This document shows, in pieces, positions 8,363-20,195 of a DNA stretch of 64,000 nt; position 1 is the stretch's first letter; the number at the start of each line of letters is the position of its first letter. This DNA comes from Schlegelella_A sp965246805 (lineage in GTDB: Bacteria > Pseudomonadota > Gammaproteobacteria > Burkholderiales > Burkholderiaceae_C). The position numbers and the translations under genes were made by a program. Location: positions 682,001 to 746,000 of the forward strand of contig CBDFFO010000009.1 of NCBI GenBank assembly GCA_965246805.1, given 5' to 3'. The notes beneath the pieces are model-generated. The model was given only the letters and a program-made list of their open reading frames with translations, ran no database searches and was not told where the DNA came from.

Positions 8363-9445
8363 ATGACCCGCGCGTTCAATTTCAGCCCCGGCCCTGCGAC
8401 CATCCCGGAGGCCGTGCTGCGTCAAGCCGCCAACGAGTTGCTCGATTGGCATGGCACCGGCGTGTCTGTGATGGAGATGAGCCATCGCGGGGCCGAGTTC
8501 ATGGGCATCCAGGCCGAAGCCGAGAGCTTGATGCGAGAGCTGCTCGCGATTCCCCCGAACTACAGGGTCCTCTTTCTGCAAGGCGGTGCAATCGGCCAGA
8601 ACGCCATCGTTCCGATGAACCTTCTGCGCGGGCACACAACCGCCGACTACGTCAACACCGGCGAGTGGTCGAAGCGTTCGATGGCGGAGGCCGAACGCTT
8701 CTGCAAGGTCAACGTGGTCGCGAGCAGCGCGGCCGATGGCTTCCTAGAGATTCCGCCGTTCGACGGGTGGCGACTCGACCGCGACGCGGCCTACGTGCAC
8801 ATCTGTTCCAACGAAACGATCGGCGGGCTCGAGTACCACTGGACCCCAGACACCGGTGCCGTGCCGCTGGTGGCCGACATGTCGTCGAACATCCTGTCTC
8901 GCCCGATGGACGTCAGCGCCTACGGCTGCATCTACGCTGGCGCGCAGAAGAACATCGGCCCGGCCGGGCTCACGCTCGTCATCGTGCGCGAAGACCTGCT
9001 CGGCGCTGCGCTGCCGATCACGCCGTCGGCCTTCGACTACACCGCGCAGGCTGCCAACAACTCGATGATCAACACGCCGCCGACGTTCGCGATCTACATG
9101 GCCGGCCTGGTCTTCAAGTGGTTGAAGGACCAGGGCGGCATGGTCGCGATCGAGACCCACAACCGAGCCAAGGCCAGACTGCTGTACGACACCATCGATG
9201 CGAGCGGCTTCTATTCGAACAAGGTCAGCAGGGCGGATCGTTCGTTGATGAACGTGACCTTCCACCTGAAAGACGTCGCCCTGGACAAGCCGTTCCTCGA
9301 AGGCGCCAGAGCAGCCGGCATCGTGGCGTTGAAAGGCCACCGCATCGTCGGCGGCATGCGTGCCTCGATCTACAACGCGATGCCGCTCGAAGGCGTGCAG
9401 GCGCTGGTCTCGTACATGGGTGCGTTCGAGGCGAAGCACGGTTGA
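8363..9445 (+). CDS. serC: phosphoserine aminotransferase
   Basis: This 360-residue PLP enzyme converts 3-phosphohydroxypyruvate and glutamate to phosphoserine in serine biosynthesis; it may also act in pyridoxine synthesis. It opens with the family signature FNFSPGPATIPEAVL, has SVMEMSHRG at about 35-43, FLQGGAIGQ at 71-79 and the PLP-binding Lys196 in YAGAQKNIGPAG. Length matches E. coli SerC (362). It is followed by a 177-base gap before acnA and is not in the usual serC-pheA-aroF cluster, so a second copy elsewhere in the genome is possible. Confidence 0.96.
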   Translation: MTRAFNFSPGPATIPEAVLRQAANELLDWHGTGVSVMEMSHRGAEFMGIQAEAESLMRELLAIPPNYRVLFLQGGAIGQNAIVPMNLLRGHTTADYVNTGEWSKRSMAEAERFCKVNVVASSAADGFLEIPPFDGWRLDRDAAYVHICSNETIGGLEYHWTPDTGAVPLVADMSSNILSRPMDVSAYGCIYAGAQKNIGPAGLTLVIVREDLLGAALPITPSAFDYTAQAANNSMINTPPTFAIYMAGLVFKWLKDQGGMVAIETHNRAKARLLYDTIDASGFYSNKVSRADRSLMNVTFHLKDVALDKPFLEGARAAGIVALKGHRIVGGMRASIYNAMPLEGVQALVSYMGAFEAKHG

Positions 9446-9622
9446 CGCCGCGCGGCTTCGGCGTCCGGCGGTCCGTTCTCCGACGCGCGCCTGCTTCGAG
9501 GTGCCGATCCGCACGTTTTCGGCACGGGTGACCGGACTTCCCGAGCGCGCCTGGCGCGCGCATGCGAGGCACAATTGCGGCCTTCGACGCCGGCGCTCGA
9601 CGAGCGCTGAGCCACTCACTTC

Positions 9623-12634
<3,012 letters not shown>

Positions 12635-12652
12635 CGGCGGACCCCTTACAAC

Positions 12653-12678
12653 GAAACAGCTTCCTCGGAAGCCGTTTC
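12653..12678 (+). terminator. hairpin between acnA and convergent lipoprotein gene
   Basis: GAAAC-A-GCTTCC pairs with GGAAGC-C-GTTTC around a 2-base TC centre, leaving one A/C mismatch. It lies 19 bases after the acnA stop in a convergent gap. There is no T-tract, so factor-independent termination is uncertain. Confidence 0.4.
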
Positions 12679-12703
12679 CGTTCGTGCTCGGTGGCGTCCG
12701 CGC

Positions 12704-13186
12704 TCAGTCGCGCGCGCCCGCGACGTCACACGCCGGGTCTTGCCCCATCGCGGCATCGGTGACGATGCCGGCGTCGTCGATCGAGATCTGGAACCACACG
12801 CAGTCGCCGTCGGCAAAGCGATAGTTCCAGACGTCGAGCCGCTGATAGCCGACGCGAAACACCTGGCCGGGCCGACCAAGTTTCACGAGCACGTCGCGGC
12901 GGCTCAGGCCGGGATGCACGGTCGCGAAATTCGCCTCGGTCAACGCCTGGCTGCGCGCAACCAGTTGGCCGCCCGCATCGAAGTCGAGCATGAAGGTCTG
13001 CTTGCCCTTGTTGAATGCGAGTCGCGTACCGCCGCCCGGCAGCTCGAACGCGTCGGTCGGGCCGAACGTCAACTGGCGCGCCTCTTCGATCGGCGTGCCG
13101 ATCGGCAAGCTCGCGGGCGCGATGCTCGCGCAGCCGGCCATCGCGTGCGCGAGCACGACCAGCAAAGCCTGGGGCATCCGCTCCAT
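12704..13186 (-). CDS. BamE/SmpA-like lipoprotein
   Basis: This is a 160-residue predicted lipoprotein with a lipobox AGCAS at about residues 17-21. The body holds a BamE/OmlA-type domain: a first half around GTPIEEARQLTFGPT and a second half LSRRDVLVKLGRPGQVF followed by DVWNYRFADGDCVWFQISID. The pattern of a short LGxP turn followed by a WxYR strand is typical of SmpA/OmlA proteins, which bind outer-membrane assembly partners. It differs from canonical BamE by genomic context and length, so it is probably a paralogue. The start could also be the ATG at 13177, which has a better GGAG site. Confidence 0.75.
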   Translation of the reverse strand: MERMPQALLVVLAHAMAGCASIAPASLPIGTPIEEARQLTFGPTDAFELPGGGTRLAFNKGKQTFMLDFDAGGQLVARSQALTEANFATVHPGLSRRDVLVKLGRPGQVFRVGYQRLDVWNYRFADGDCVWFQISIDDAGIVTDAAMGQDPACDVAGARD

Positions 13187-13220
13187 CCGGTCGATTCTCG
13201 ACTGTTCCTAGAATCCGGGC

Positions 13221-14186
13221 ATGGTCCACCTCCCTTTCGTCGAACACCTGGCGCATGGCATCCAAGTCATCGACACCGGCTTTCACCGGCCGAAGTTCGA
13301 TGCCAGTTACCTGATCCTCGAGAAAGGCCGCGCCGCCTTTGTCGACACCGGCACCAACCATTCGGTCGAGCGCCTGCTCGCGGCGCTCGCGGCGTCGGGT
13401 CTCGGCGTCGAGGCGGTCGACCACGTGATCGCGACCCACGTGCACCTCGATCACGCCGGCGGCGTCGGCCTCCTGATGCAGCACCTGCCGACCGCGACGC
13501 TCGTCGTGCACCCGCGCGGCGCGAGGCACATGATCGACCCGTCGGCGCTGGTCAAGGGCGCCACAGCGGTCTACGGCGCGGAAGAGATCGAACGCTCGTA
13601 CGGCACGATCATCGGTGTGGCCGCGGAGCGGGTGCTCCAAACGACCGATCGCATGACGCTGTCGCTCGCCGGCCGCGAACTCGTCTTCATCGACACGCCC
13701 GGCCATGCCATGCACCACCACTGCGTATGGGACGCCCGCTCGCAAGGGTTCTTCACCGGCGACACGTTCGGCCTGTCTTACCGAGAGTTCGATTCGCCCG
13801 CCGGCGTCTGGGCGATGCCGACGACCACGCCGGTGCAGTTCCAGCCGAAAGCGTTGCGGCAATCGATCGACCGCATGCTCAGCCAGCGGCCCGAGTCGAT
13901 GTATCTCACGCATTACGGCCGCATCGGCGACGTGGCGCGCGTCGGCGCGCTGTTGCTGAGCCAGCTCGACGCAATGGTCGGGTTCGCGAAGGCGCTTGCC
14001 GAGACGATGCCGCCCGGACCCGCGCGCCAGGCCGCGCTCCAGGCCGGCCTCTTCGACATCCACTGGCAAAGCCTGGAGTCGCACGGCGCGCCGGTCTCCC
14101 GGTCCACCGCGCGAGACCTGTTGTCGCTCGACCTCGAACTGAATGCCCAGGGCATCGAGATCTGGCTCGCTCGGACCGCCGAATGA
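13221..14186 (+). CDS. MBL-fold metallohydrolase
   Basis: This is a 321-residue metallo-beta-lactamase-fold hydrolase. The zinc motif THVHLDHAGG is at about residues 73-82, with further ligands in DTPGHAMHHH (about 157-166) and FFTGDTFG (about 177-184), and a final ligand His in YLTHYGR. The C-terminal 80 residues are an extra helical region seen in a Burkholderiales subgroup. Its stop codon overlaps the start of the glyoxalase gene (ATGA), so the two are co-translated. A glyoxalase II-like thioesterase role is tempting beside glyoxalase I, but this sequence is not a canonical GloB and the substrate is not evident. Confidence 0.88.
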   Translation: MVHLPFVEHLAHGIQVIDTGFHRPKFDASYLILEKGRAAFVDTGTNHSVERLLAALAASGLGVEAVDHVIATHVHLDHAGGVGLLMQHLPTATLVVHPRGARHMIDPSALVKGATAVYGAEEIERSYGTIIGVAAERVLQTTDRMTLSLAGRELVFIDTPGHAMHHHCVWDARSQGFFTGDTFGLSYREFDSPAGVWAMPTTTPVQFQPKALRQSIDRMLSQRPESMYLTHYGRIGDVARVGALLLSQLDAMVGFAKALAETMPPGPARQAALQAGLFDIHWQSLESHGAPVSRSTARDLLSLDLELNAQGIEIWLARTAE

Positions 14187-14569
14187 GGCTGCTGCACACC
14201 ATGCTGCGCGTCGGCAACCTGGCCCGCTCGATCGAGTTCTACACGACCGTGATGGGCATGACGCTGCTGCGCACCACCGAACGGCCGGCGCAGAGATATT
14301 CGCTCGCCTTCGTCGGCTACGGCGGCAACCCCGACCAGGCGGAAATCGAACTGACCGAGAACCACGGCACCACGAGCTACGAGCTCGGCACGGCCTACGG
14401 CCACATCGCGATCGGCGTCTCCGACGCCTACGCGGCCTGCGAGAAGATCCGCGCCCACGGCGGCGCTGTCACGCGCGAAGCGGGGCCGGTGCAGGGCGGC
14501 TCGACCGTGATCGCGTTCGTGACCGACCCGGACGGCTACAAGATCGAGTTGATCCAGCGCGACGATTAG
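14183..14569 (+). CDS. gloA: lactoylglutathione lyase (glyoxalase I)
   Basis: This is a 128-residue glyoxalase I, which converts the methylglyoxal-glutathione hemithioacetal to S-lactoylglutathione. Conserved segments are MLRVGNLARSIEFYTTVMGM (N-terminal ligand His in LLHTMLRV), EIELTENHG, GYGHIAIGVSDAY and DPDGYKIELIQ, which carry the metal-binding His and Glu residues of the nickel-type enzyme. Length is close to E. coli GloA (135). It is translationally coupled to the upstream MBL-fold gene. Confidence 0.95.
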   Translation: MRLLHTMLRVGNLARSIEFYTTVMGMTLLRTTERPAQRYSLAFVGYGGNPDQAEIELTENHGTTSYELGTAYGHIAIGVSDAYAACEKIRAHGGAVTREAGPVQGGSTVIAFVTDPDGYKIELIQRDD

Positions 14570-14589
14570 CAAGCCCGCACCCGCCAGAC

Positions 14590-14613
14590 GCAGGCGCCCG
14601 CCCTCGCGCCTGC
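14590..14613. terminator. GC-rich hairpin after gloA, in convergent gap
   Basis: GCAGGCGC and GCGCCTGC form a perfect 8-bp stem with an 8-base loop, 20 bases past the gloA stop and facing a convergent gene that ends at 14657. No U-tract follows on either strand, so it may need a factor or only protect 3' ends. Confidence 0.45.
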
Positions 14614-14656
14614 AGTGCAAGGTCGTGCACCGGCTCATCGAAATGGCGGGGATGAA

Positions 14657-15172
14657 TCACCGCTCGCGCAGCTCGATGCGAACGGTGGCGGCACCTGCGA
14701 AGCCGATGCCCGGCCCGGCCGGCGCGTCGATGACGACGCGGGCCGCGGAGATGCCGTCGGCCTCGAGCGCGTGGCGCACGGCGTCGACGCGAGTTCGCAC
14801 CAGCTCGGCCGGAGCGCCGGCGGGATCGGCCCGGAGCACGGCGTTCAGCGCGCCATCGTCTCGCAACGCCGCCACCAAGGGCGCCAGGGTGTCCTCGGCG
14901 CCGGCCGGCAATTTGGCCGATCCTGGGCTGAAGGCGAGCAGGACTTCTTTCGGTGACGTCGGTGGCAAATCTCTCGTCCGGTCGGTCGACGAATCGGCCA
15001 CCTGCGACGTTGAATCTGCAGCCGAATCGACTTCGGCAGCGGTATCGGCCTCGTCGAAGACGAATTTCCCCTTCAGCATGAACAGCGAAGCGACGACAAC
15101 CACCAAGGTGATGACGCCGGCGATGGCTTCGACCTTCGAGAGCGCGCGCTGCGATCGTTTCCGTTTCCCCAT
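14657..15172 (-). CDS. single-pass membrane protein with OmpA-like C-terminal region
   Basis: This 171-residue protein begins with a basic cytoplasmic segment (MGKRKRSQRALSK) and one membrane span (about residues 18-33, AGVITLVVVVASLFML). A Ser/Asp/Ala-rich linker leads to a periplasmic C-terminal domain. That domain (VLLAFSPGSAKLPAGAEDTL, then LVRTRVDAVRHALEADGI) resembles the OmpA-like fold that binds peptidoglycan, but the match is weak. The ATG at 15172 follows a GGAAG site; the longer frame to 15223 adds unlikely sequence. Function unknown. Confidence 0.65.
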   Translation of the reverse strand: MGKRKRSQRALSKVEAIAGVITLVVVVASLFMLKGKFVFDEADTAAEVDSAADSTSQVADSSTDRTRDLPPTSPKEVLLAFSPGSAKLPAGAEDTLAPLVAALRDDGALNAVLRADPAGAPAELVRTRVDAVRHALEADGISAARVVIDAPAGPGIGFAGAATVRIELRER

Positions 15173-15256
15173 GCCTGTTCTTCCGCCCCTGATCGAACTC
15201 GCCGCCGCCGCGATCGCCGGCACCGCGGCTGATCGATCTCATTTTAGGTGGCGGCC

Positions 15257-15868
15257 ATGAACGCGCGGCTGATGTCGCTGCCAGGCGCGCGCGACCCGCG
15301 GCACCTGCTCGCGCACGCGAAAAAAGAGCTCGATGACCAGTCCGACCTGTGGGTGTTCGGCTATGCGTCGCTCATCTGGCGGCCCGAGTTCGAATCGATC
15401 GAGGAACGTCCCGCCACCGTCTATGGCTGGCACCGATCGCTCGCGATGCGCTCGCGCGTGAACCGCGGCACGCCGGAATGCCCCGGCCTCGTGTTCGCAC
15501 TCGTCAAGGGCGGCTCGTGCCGCGGTAAGGTCTATCGCGTCGACCGCAAGCGCGCCGACTGCGAATTGAACCGCCTGTGGGCGCGCGAGATGCCGACCGG
15601 CATCTACGACCCCAAGTGGCTGACCTGCAAGACGCCGCTCGGCGTCGTTCGCGCGCTCGCGTTCACGCTCGACCACCGCAGCCCGAGCCATACCGGCGCG
15701 CTGCCCGACGCGCAGATAGTCGAGATCCTGCGCACCGCGAACGGCCGCTTCGGCACAACCCTCGATTACCTGATGGACACCGCACAATCGCTGAAGAGCC
15801 ACGGCATCCGCGATCGCGACATCGAGCGCCTGGTGCGCCTCGCGCGCCACCACGCGCTCACCGAGTAG
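15257..15868 (+). CDS. ChaC-family gamma-glutamylcyclotransferase
   Basis: This is a 203-residue ChaC-like protein. The family signature DLWVFGYASLIWRPEF is at about residues 28-43, with GWHRSLAMRSRVNRGTPECPG and GKVYRV following. Members cleave glutathione (or gamma-glutamyl peptides) to 5-oxoproline. The frame continues upstream to a GTG at 15248, but the ATG at 15257 has an AGGTGG site at suitable spacing. It is divergent from the membrane-protein gene at 14657-15172. Confidence 0.88.
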   Translation: MNARLMSLPGARDPRHLLAHAKKELDDQSDLWVFGYASLIWRPEFESIEERPATVYGWHRSLAMRSRVNRGTPECPGLVFALVKGGSCRGKVYRVDRKRADCELNRLWAREMPTGIYDPKWLTCKTPLGVVRALAFTLDHRSPSHTGALPDAQIVEILRTANGRFGTTLDYLMDTAQSLKSHGIRDRDIERLVRLARHHALTE

Positions 15869-15950
15869 GCATTGTTGTGCGGCATCGGCGCACCGCTGAA
15901 TCCTGCGCCGCGAGCCGCCGTGCCGCCCCGACCGATCCGGACCCGCCCGG

Positions 15951-16628
15951 CTACCGCGGACCTGCGTGTTGGGCCCGAACCCGTTCGAGATCGGCCGGCG
16001 TGTCGACGTCGACCAGCACCCCGGGGTCGTCGACTTCAACCGCATGCGCCGCATAACGCGCGACCAGGCGCCGCGCGCCCTGATCGCCCGTGAGCCGCGC
16101 CAGTTCGGAGTAGAGCTCGGCGGAGAACCCCACCGGGTGACCGCGCTGGCCGCGGTATTGCGCGAACACCACCGAATGCTGTTCGAGCACCTGCGCGATC
16201 GACCGCAGCGTTTTCGCCTGCACGGTCGGCATGTCGCCGGGCAGCACGATCCACCCGGCGGCCTCGGGTCGAGCGATCACACCAGCTCGGATCGAGTGCC
16301 CCATGCCGAGTTCGGCAGACACCCCTTCTGACCCGGCGTCCCCCGTCGTGGCAGACGACCCGTCGGTCACCTCGGGCAGCACGATCACATCGCGTGCCGC
16401 GACGTGGCTGCGCGCCAGCGCCTCGAACGGCGCCGTCGTGACGACGACCACGTCGAGACGGCTCTGGATCGCATGGTGGAGCGTAGCGCCCAGCACCGTG
16501 GTGCGGCTGCGCTCGTTGCCGATGGTCTGCGCGAGCTTGTGGTGCCCGCCGCCGAACCGCGAGCCGCGGCCCGCGGCCACGATCACGACGACCATCGAGC
16601 CCGGGTTCGACGCTGGGTTGATCGACAT
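15951..16628 (-). CDS. MocA/MobA-like nucleotidyltransferase
   Basis: This is a 225-residue NTP transferase. The N-terminal nucleotide-binding loop is VVVIVAAGRGSRFGG plus a nearby Lys (HHK). The metal-binding VLPGDMPTV is at about residues 127-135. The C-terminal signatures are RGQRGHPVGFSAEL, TGDQGARRL and DVDTPADLERV. This pattern is typical of molybdenum cofactor cytidylyltransferase (MocA) and related proteins. No molybdoenzyme genes are nearby, so the substrate is not settled. Its start faces the pdxH promoter region (188 bases). Confidence 0.82.
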   Translation of the reverse strand: MSINPASNPGSMVVVIVAAGRGSRFGGGHHKLAQTIGNERSRTTVLGATLHHAIQSRLDVVVVTTAPFEALARSHVAARDVIVLPEVTDGSSATTGDAGSEGVSAELGMGHSIRAGVIARPEAAGWIVLPGDMPTVQAKTLRSIAQVLEQHSVVFAQYRGQRGHPVGFSAELYSELARLTGDQGARRLVARYAAHAVEVDDPGVLVDVDTPADLERVRAQHAGPR

Positions 16629-16816
16629 GGGTGTTGGTTGCTTTGTCCGTCAGGCCGCAGCAGACCCCGTGCCCGGCCACGCCGATCCGACCGCGAGATG
16701 GCAAGGATGCGAGTCGCGGCACGTCTCTGCCAGTGGGTTCATCACCAGTGGGTGCACTACCTAGGGCAATGCCCGCACGCATCGGGCGCGAGGCGGCTCT
16801 TTCTATACTGAACGGC

Positions 16817-17470
16817 ATGGACGACATCGCGCAACTTCGCAAGAGCTACGAGCGCGCCGAGCTCGACGAGTCGGCATCGAACGCCGACCCCCTGCTGCAG
16901 TTCACGAAATGGCTCGACGAAGCGCTCGCGTCGCGGGTGCCCGAGCCGAACGCGATGACCCTCGCAACCGTCGGCAGCGACGGCCGACCCTCGACGCGCA
17001 TCGTGCTCGTCAAAGGCTTCGATGCGCGTGGCATCGTCTGGTACACGAACTACCGAAGTCGCAAGGGCCGCGAGCTCGAGGGCGACGCGTTCGCGGCCCT
17101 GCAATTCCACTGGGTCGAACTCGAACGCGTGGTCCGCATCGAGGGCCGGGTCGAGAAGACCTCGGCTGAAGAGTCGGACGCGTACTTCCACTCGCGTCCG
17201 CTCGATTCGCGCATCGGTGCGTGGGCTTCGCCGCAGAGCGAGGTGATCGCCTCGCGCCTCACACTCGTCGCCAACGCGGCGAGCTACGGTGCGAAATTCA
17301 TGTTGAAGCCGCCACGACCCGAGCACTGGGGCGGCTATCGGCTGGTGCCGGATCGGTGGGAGTTCTGGCAGGGTCGGCCATCGCGGCTTCACGATCGACT
17401 GCGCTATCGGCGCGGCGACGCGGTCGGCGTGAAAGTCGTGGACTGGCTGCGCGAGCGCCTTGCACCCTGA
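16817..17470 (+). CDS. pdxH: pyridoxamine 5'-phosphate oxidase
   Basis: This 217-residue FMN-dependent enzyme oxidises pyridoxamine and pyridoxine phosphates to pyridoxal phosphate. The FMN-binding segments are RPSTRIVLVKGFDARGIVWY, YTNYRSRKGRELEG and LQFHWVELERVVRIEGRVEK. The C-terminal signature is WGGYRLVPDRWEFWQGRPSR and the substrate-site RLHDRLRY follows. Length matches the family (E. coli 218). The ATG at 16817 lacks a strong ribosome site but begins the conserved MDDIAQLRKSYERAEL start; the frame further upstream is not conserved sequence. Confidence 0.96.
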   Translation: MDDIAQLRKSYERAELDESASNADPLLQFTKWLDEALASRVPEPNAMTLATVGSDGRPSTRIVLVKGFDARGIVWYTNYRSRKGRELEGDAFAALQFHWVELERVVRIEGRVEKTSAEESDAYFHSRPLDSRIGAWASPQSEVIASRLTLVANAASYGAKFMLKPPRPEHWGGYRLVPDRWEFWQGRPSRLHDRLRYRRGDAVGVKVVDWLRERLAP

Positions 17471-17535
17471 GTCCCCGCTGCGCTGATCGGCCACCTCGGC
17501 GCGGGTTTCGGTCGCGCTGGCAGAATCGGCCGCCC

Positions 17536-17841
17536 ATGCGCAAATTCATCCGGTCCCTGCTGCTGCCCCTGCTGATGCTGTGCTCACAGCACGGTGCGCT
17601 GCTGCACGAGATCGGCCACTGGAAGAGCGCCAGCAGCACCGAGAAGCAGATTGCGATGGCTGACAAGCCGTGCGACATCTGCCTGGCCTACGCCGACATG
17701 GCCGGCACGGTGAAGCCCGACGCACCTCGCGTCGAACTGGCTGCCGACCTGGCCTTTCACCACCACGCGCAAAGCCCGGTTTTCGGGCGCGACAGCGAGT
17801 CGCCCGCGCGGCGCAGCCGAGGTCCCCCGGTCGTCCTCTGA
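17536..17841 (+). CDS. DUF2946-like exported protein beside TonB-dependent receptor
   Basis: This 101-residue protein has an N-terminal hydrophobic signal-like segment (FIRSLLLPLLMLCSQHGALL). A CDICLAYA motif at about residues 49-56 and a His-rich stretch (AFHHHAQ) follow. The spacing of the short hydrophobic N-terminus and the CxxCLAYA motif matches the DUF2946 family, often encoded just upstream of TonB-dependent receptors, some of them copper-related. Cys and His suggest metal handling, but this is inference. It is 65 bases upstream of the receptor gene and probably in the same transcript. Confidence 0.7.
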   Translation: MRKFIRSLLLPLLMLCSQHGALLHEIGHWKSASSTEKQIAMADKPCDICLAYADMAGTVKPDAPRVELAADLAFHHHAQSPVFGRDSESPARRSRGPPVVL

Positions 17842-17906
17842 TCGTCTGCCACGAGCCTGCCAAACGCATCGGCGCCAGCAGGTCCTTGCATTCCAGAGGA
17901 GATTTC

Positions 17907-20108
17907 ATGACCCGCGTTTCTGCGCCGCACTGTACGGCCGTCGTCGTTCTGCTCACATCGTTCGTCCCAGTCACTTTCGCGGCCGACGCGGCTGCCCAGG
18001 TCGCGTCCCCTGCGCCCACGGCAGCGGACCCGCCATCGCCAGCCGCCGCATCGGCGAAGAGTATGCCGACGACACCGTCGACTCAGCTCGAGACCGTGCG
18101 GATCCGCGGCACGCGCGAGCGGCTCGACGCCGCACGAAACGGTCTGTCGCCCGACACCGGCAGCACGATCTATCGCTTCGACAGCACCGACATCGCGAAC
18201 CTGCCGCTCGGTTCGAGCACGCCGCTCAACCAGGTGATCCTGCAGGCGCCAGGCGTCGTGCAGGACTCTTACGGCCAGCTGCACGTGCGAGGCGACCACG
18301 GCAACGTGCAGTACCGCCTGAACGGCGTGATCATTCCCGAGGCGATCAGCGGGTTCGGTCAGTCGCTCGAGACGCGATTCGCCGACAACATCAATGTGCT
18401 CACCGGCGCGTTGCCGGCGCAGTACGGCTACCGCACCGCTGCGGTCGTCGACATCCGGACCAAGGGTGAGGCGATCGGCAACGGCGGCAGCGTCGGCGTC
18501 CTCCTCGGCAGCCATGGCTACGGCGAAACCAGCGCCGATGTGCACGGCACTCGGGGCGATCTCAGCTACTACGCGACCGGCTCCTTCGTGCGCAACAACA
18601 GCGGCATCGAGAACCCGACTTCGGCGCGGAGCGCGATCCACGACCAGACACAGCAAGGCAAGGGCTTCGGCTACCTCTCGTACGTTCTCGACCCGACCAG
18701 CCGGGTGAGCCTCCTGCTCGGCACCAGCAACAACCGCTTCCAGATCCCGAACGTGCCGGGCCAGACGCCAGACTTCACGCTCGCTTCGGCGCCGACCGTC
18801 GATTCGGCCACGCTCGATGCCCGCCAACGCGAGCGCAACTCCTTCGGGGTGGCGTCGTACCAGGCGTCGGTGGGCGCGGATGTCGACTACCAGGTCTCGC
18901 TCTTCCACCGCTCGACCGACTTGCGCTACACGCCCGATGCGGTCGGTGACCTGGTCTTTGGCGGCATCGCGGCGACAATCGCGCGCCGCAACATCGCCTC
19001 CGGCCTGCAAGCCGACGCCAGTTGGCGCTTCGGTGAAAGTCACACGGTGCGGGCCGGCCTGTTCGGCCAGCGCGAAAAGTTCGACGTCGGCAACGACGCC
19101 TCGGTGTTCCCCGCCGACGGCGACGGCAACCAGACCAGCACCGTGCCCGTCGACATCAACGACCGCTCGACGATCAAGGGTCGCTTGTGGGGCGTCTATC
19201 TCCAAGACGAGTGGCAGGCCACGCGCGCGCTCACCGTCAACTACGGCCTGCGCTACGACCAGGTCAAGACGGTGGTCGACGAGAAGCAGCTGAGCCCACG
19301 CCTAGGCGCGGTCTACGAGCTCAACCCGCAGCTGCGACTGCATGCCGGCTACGCCCGCTACTTCACGCCACCCCCAACCGAAAAGATCGACACCACGTCG
19401 ATCGCGAAGTTCGCGAACACCACCAATGCCTTGCCTTCGGATGCGAACACGGCCATCAAATCGGAGCGCTCCCACTACTACGACGTCGGCCTCGCGTACC
19501 AGGCCACACCCGCCCTCACGCTCGGCATCGACGGCTACTACCGCCGCGTGCAGCACCTGCAAGACGAAGGTCAGTTCGGCAACGCCCTGATCTATTCGGC
19601 TTTCAACTTCGAGCAGGGACGCATCGGCGGGCTGGAGCTGTCGGCGAGCTATCGCGACAAGGCCTTCTCGAGCTACGTGAACCTCGGCCTCAGCCGCGCC
19701 CGCGGCAAAGGCGTCGAGACCGGGCAGTTCAATTTCGACGCCACCGAGCTCGCCTACATCAGCTCGAATTGGGTCCACCTCGACCACGACCAACGCCTGA
19801 CGGCCGCCGCCGGCGCGTCGTACCGCTGGGCCGACGGCACCGTGATCGGCGCCGATGCGCTCTACGGCAGCGGCCTTCGCAACGGCTTCGCGAACACCGG
19901 GCACCTGCCAAGCTACCTCCAGTTCAACGCGTCGGCGTCACGCGACTTCGATTTCGGGACGATGTTCGGCAAGCTCGAGACGCGCGTCTCGGTGCTGAAC
20001 CTGTTCGACCGCTCCTACGAGCTGCGCGATGGTTCCGGCATCGGCGTCGGCGCGCCGCAGTTCGGGCCGCGCCGCACATTTTTCGTCGGCGTCACGAAGT
20101 TGTTCTGA
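17907..20108 (+). CDS. TonB-dependent outer-membrane receptor
   Basis: This 733-residue receptor has a signal peptide ending at AADA (about residue 27) and a linker. A plug domain follows (LETVRIRGTRERLDAARNGL, then PLNQVILQAPGVVQDSYGQL, HVRGDHGNVQYRLNG). The beta-barrel carries typical alternating strands and ends in the outer-membrane signature FFVGVTKLF with terminal Phe. The start ATG at 17907 follows AGAGGA. Uptake substrate is not evident; the upstream DUF2946-type gene makes a metal a reasonable guess. It is followed at once by a strong terminator. Confidence 0.92.
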   Translation: MTRVSAPHCTAVVVLLTSFVPVTFAADAAAQVASPAPTAADPPSPAAASAKSMPTTPSTQLETVRIRGTRERLDAARNGLSPDTGSTIYRFDSTDIANLPLGSSTPLNQVILQAPGVVQDSYGQLHVRGDHGNVQYRLNGVIIPEAISGFGQSLETRFADNINVLTGALPAQYGYRTAAVVDIRTKGEAIGNGGSVGVLLGSHGYGETSADVHGTRGDLSYYATGSFVRNNSGIENPTSARSAIHDQTQQGKGFGYLSYVLDPTSRVSLLLGTSNNRFQIPNVPGQTPDFTLASAPTVDSATLDARQRERNSFGVASYQASVGADVDYQVSLFHRSTDLRYTPDAVGDLVFGGIAATIARRNIASGLQADASWRFGESHTVRAGLFGQREKFDVGNDASVFPADGDGNQTSTVPVDINDRSTIKGRLWGVYLQDEWQATRALTVNYGLRYDQVKTVVDEKQLSPRLGAVYELNPQLRLHAGYARYFTPPPTEKIDTTSIAKFANTTNALPSDANTAIKSERSHYYDVGLAYQATPALTLGIDGYYRRVQHLQDEGQFGNALIYSAFNFEQGRIGGLELSASYRDKAFSSYVNLGLSRARGKGVETGQFNFDATELAYISSNWVHLDHDQRLTAAAGASYRWADGTVIGADALYGSGLRNGFANTGHLPSYLQFNASASRDFDFGTMFGKLETRVSVLNLFDRSYELRDGSGIGVGAPQFGPRRTFFVGVTKLF

Positions 20109-20121
20109 CGGCTCGCGAAAA

Positions 20122-20146
20122 AAGGCCGGTGTGCTTCACCGGCCTT
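20122..20146. terminator. bidirectional rho-independent terminator
   Basis: AAGGCCGGTG and CACCGGCCTT form a perfect 10-bp stem with a 5-base loop. A run of A precedes it and TCTCG follows, so it works best as a terminator for the minus-strand msrA and acceptably for the receptor gene. Confidence 0.85.
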
Positions 20147-20195
20147 CTCGATTCAAATCGCGCGATCGAGTTCGCCCGGCAGAACGGCCGCTGCG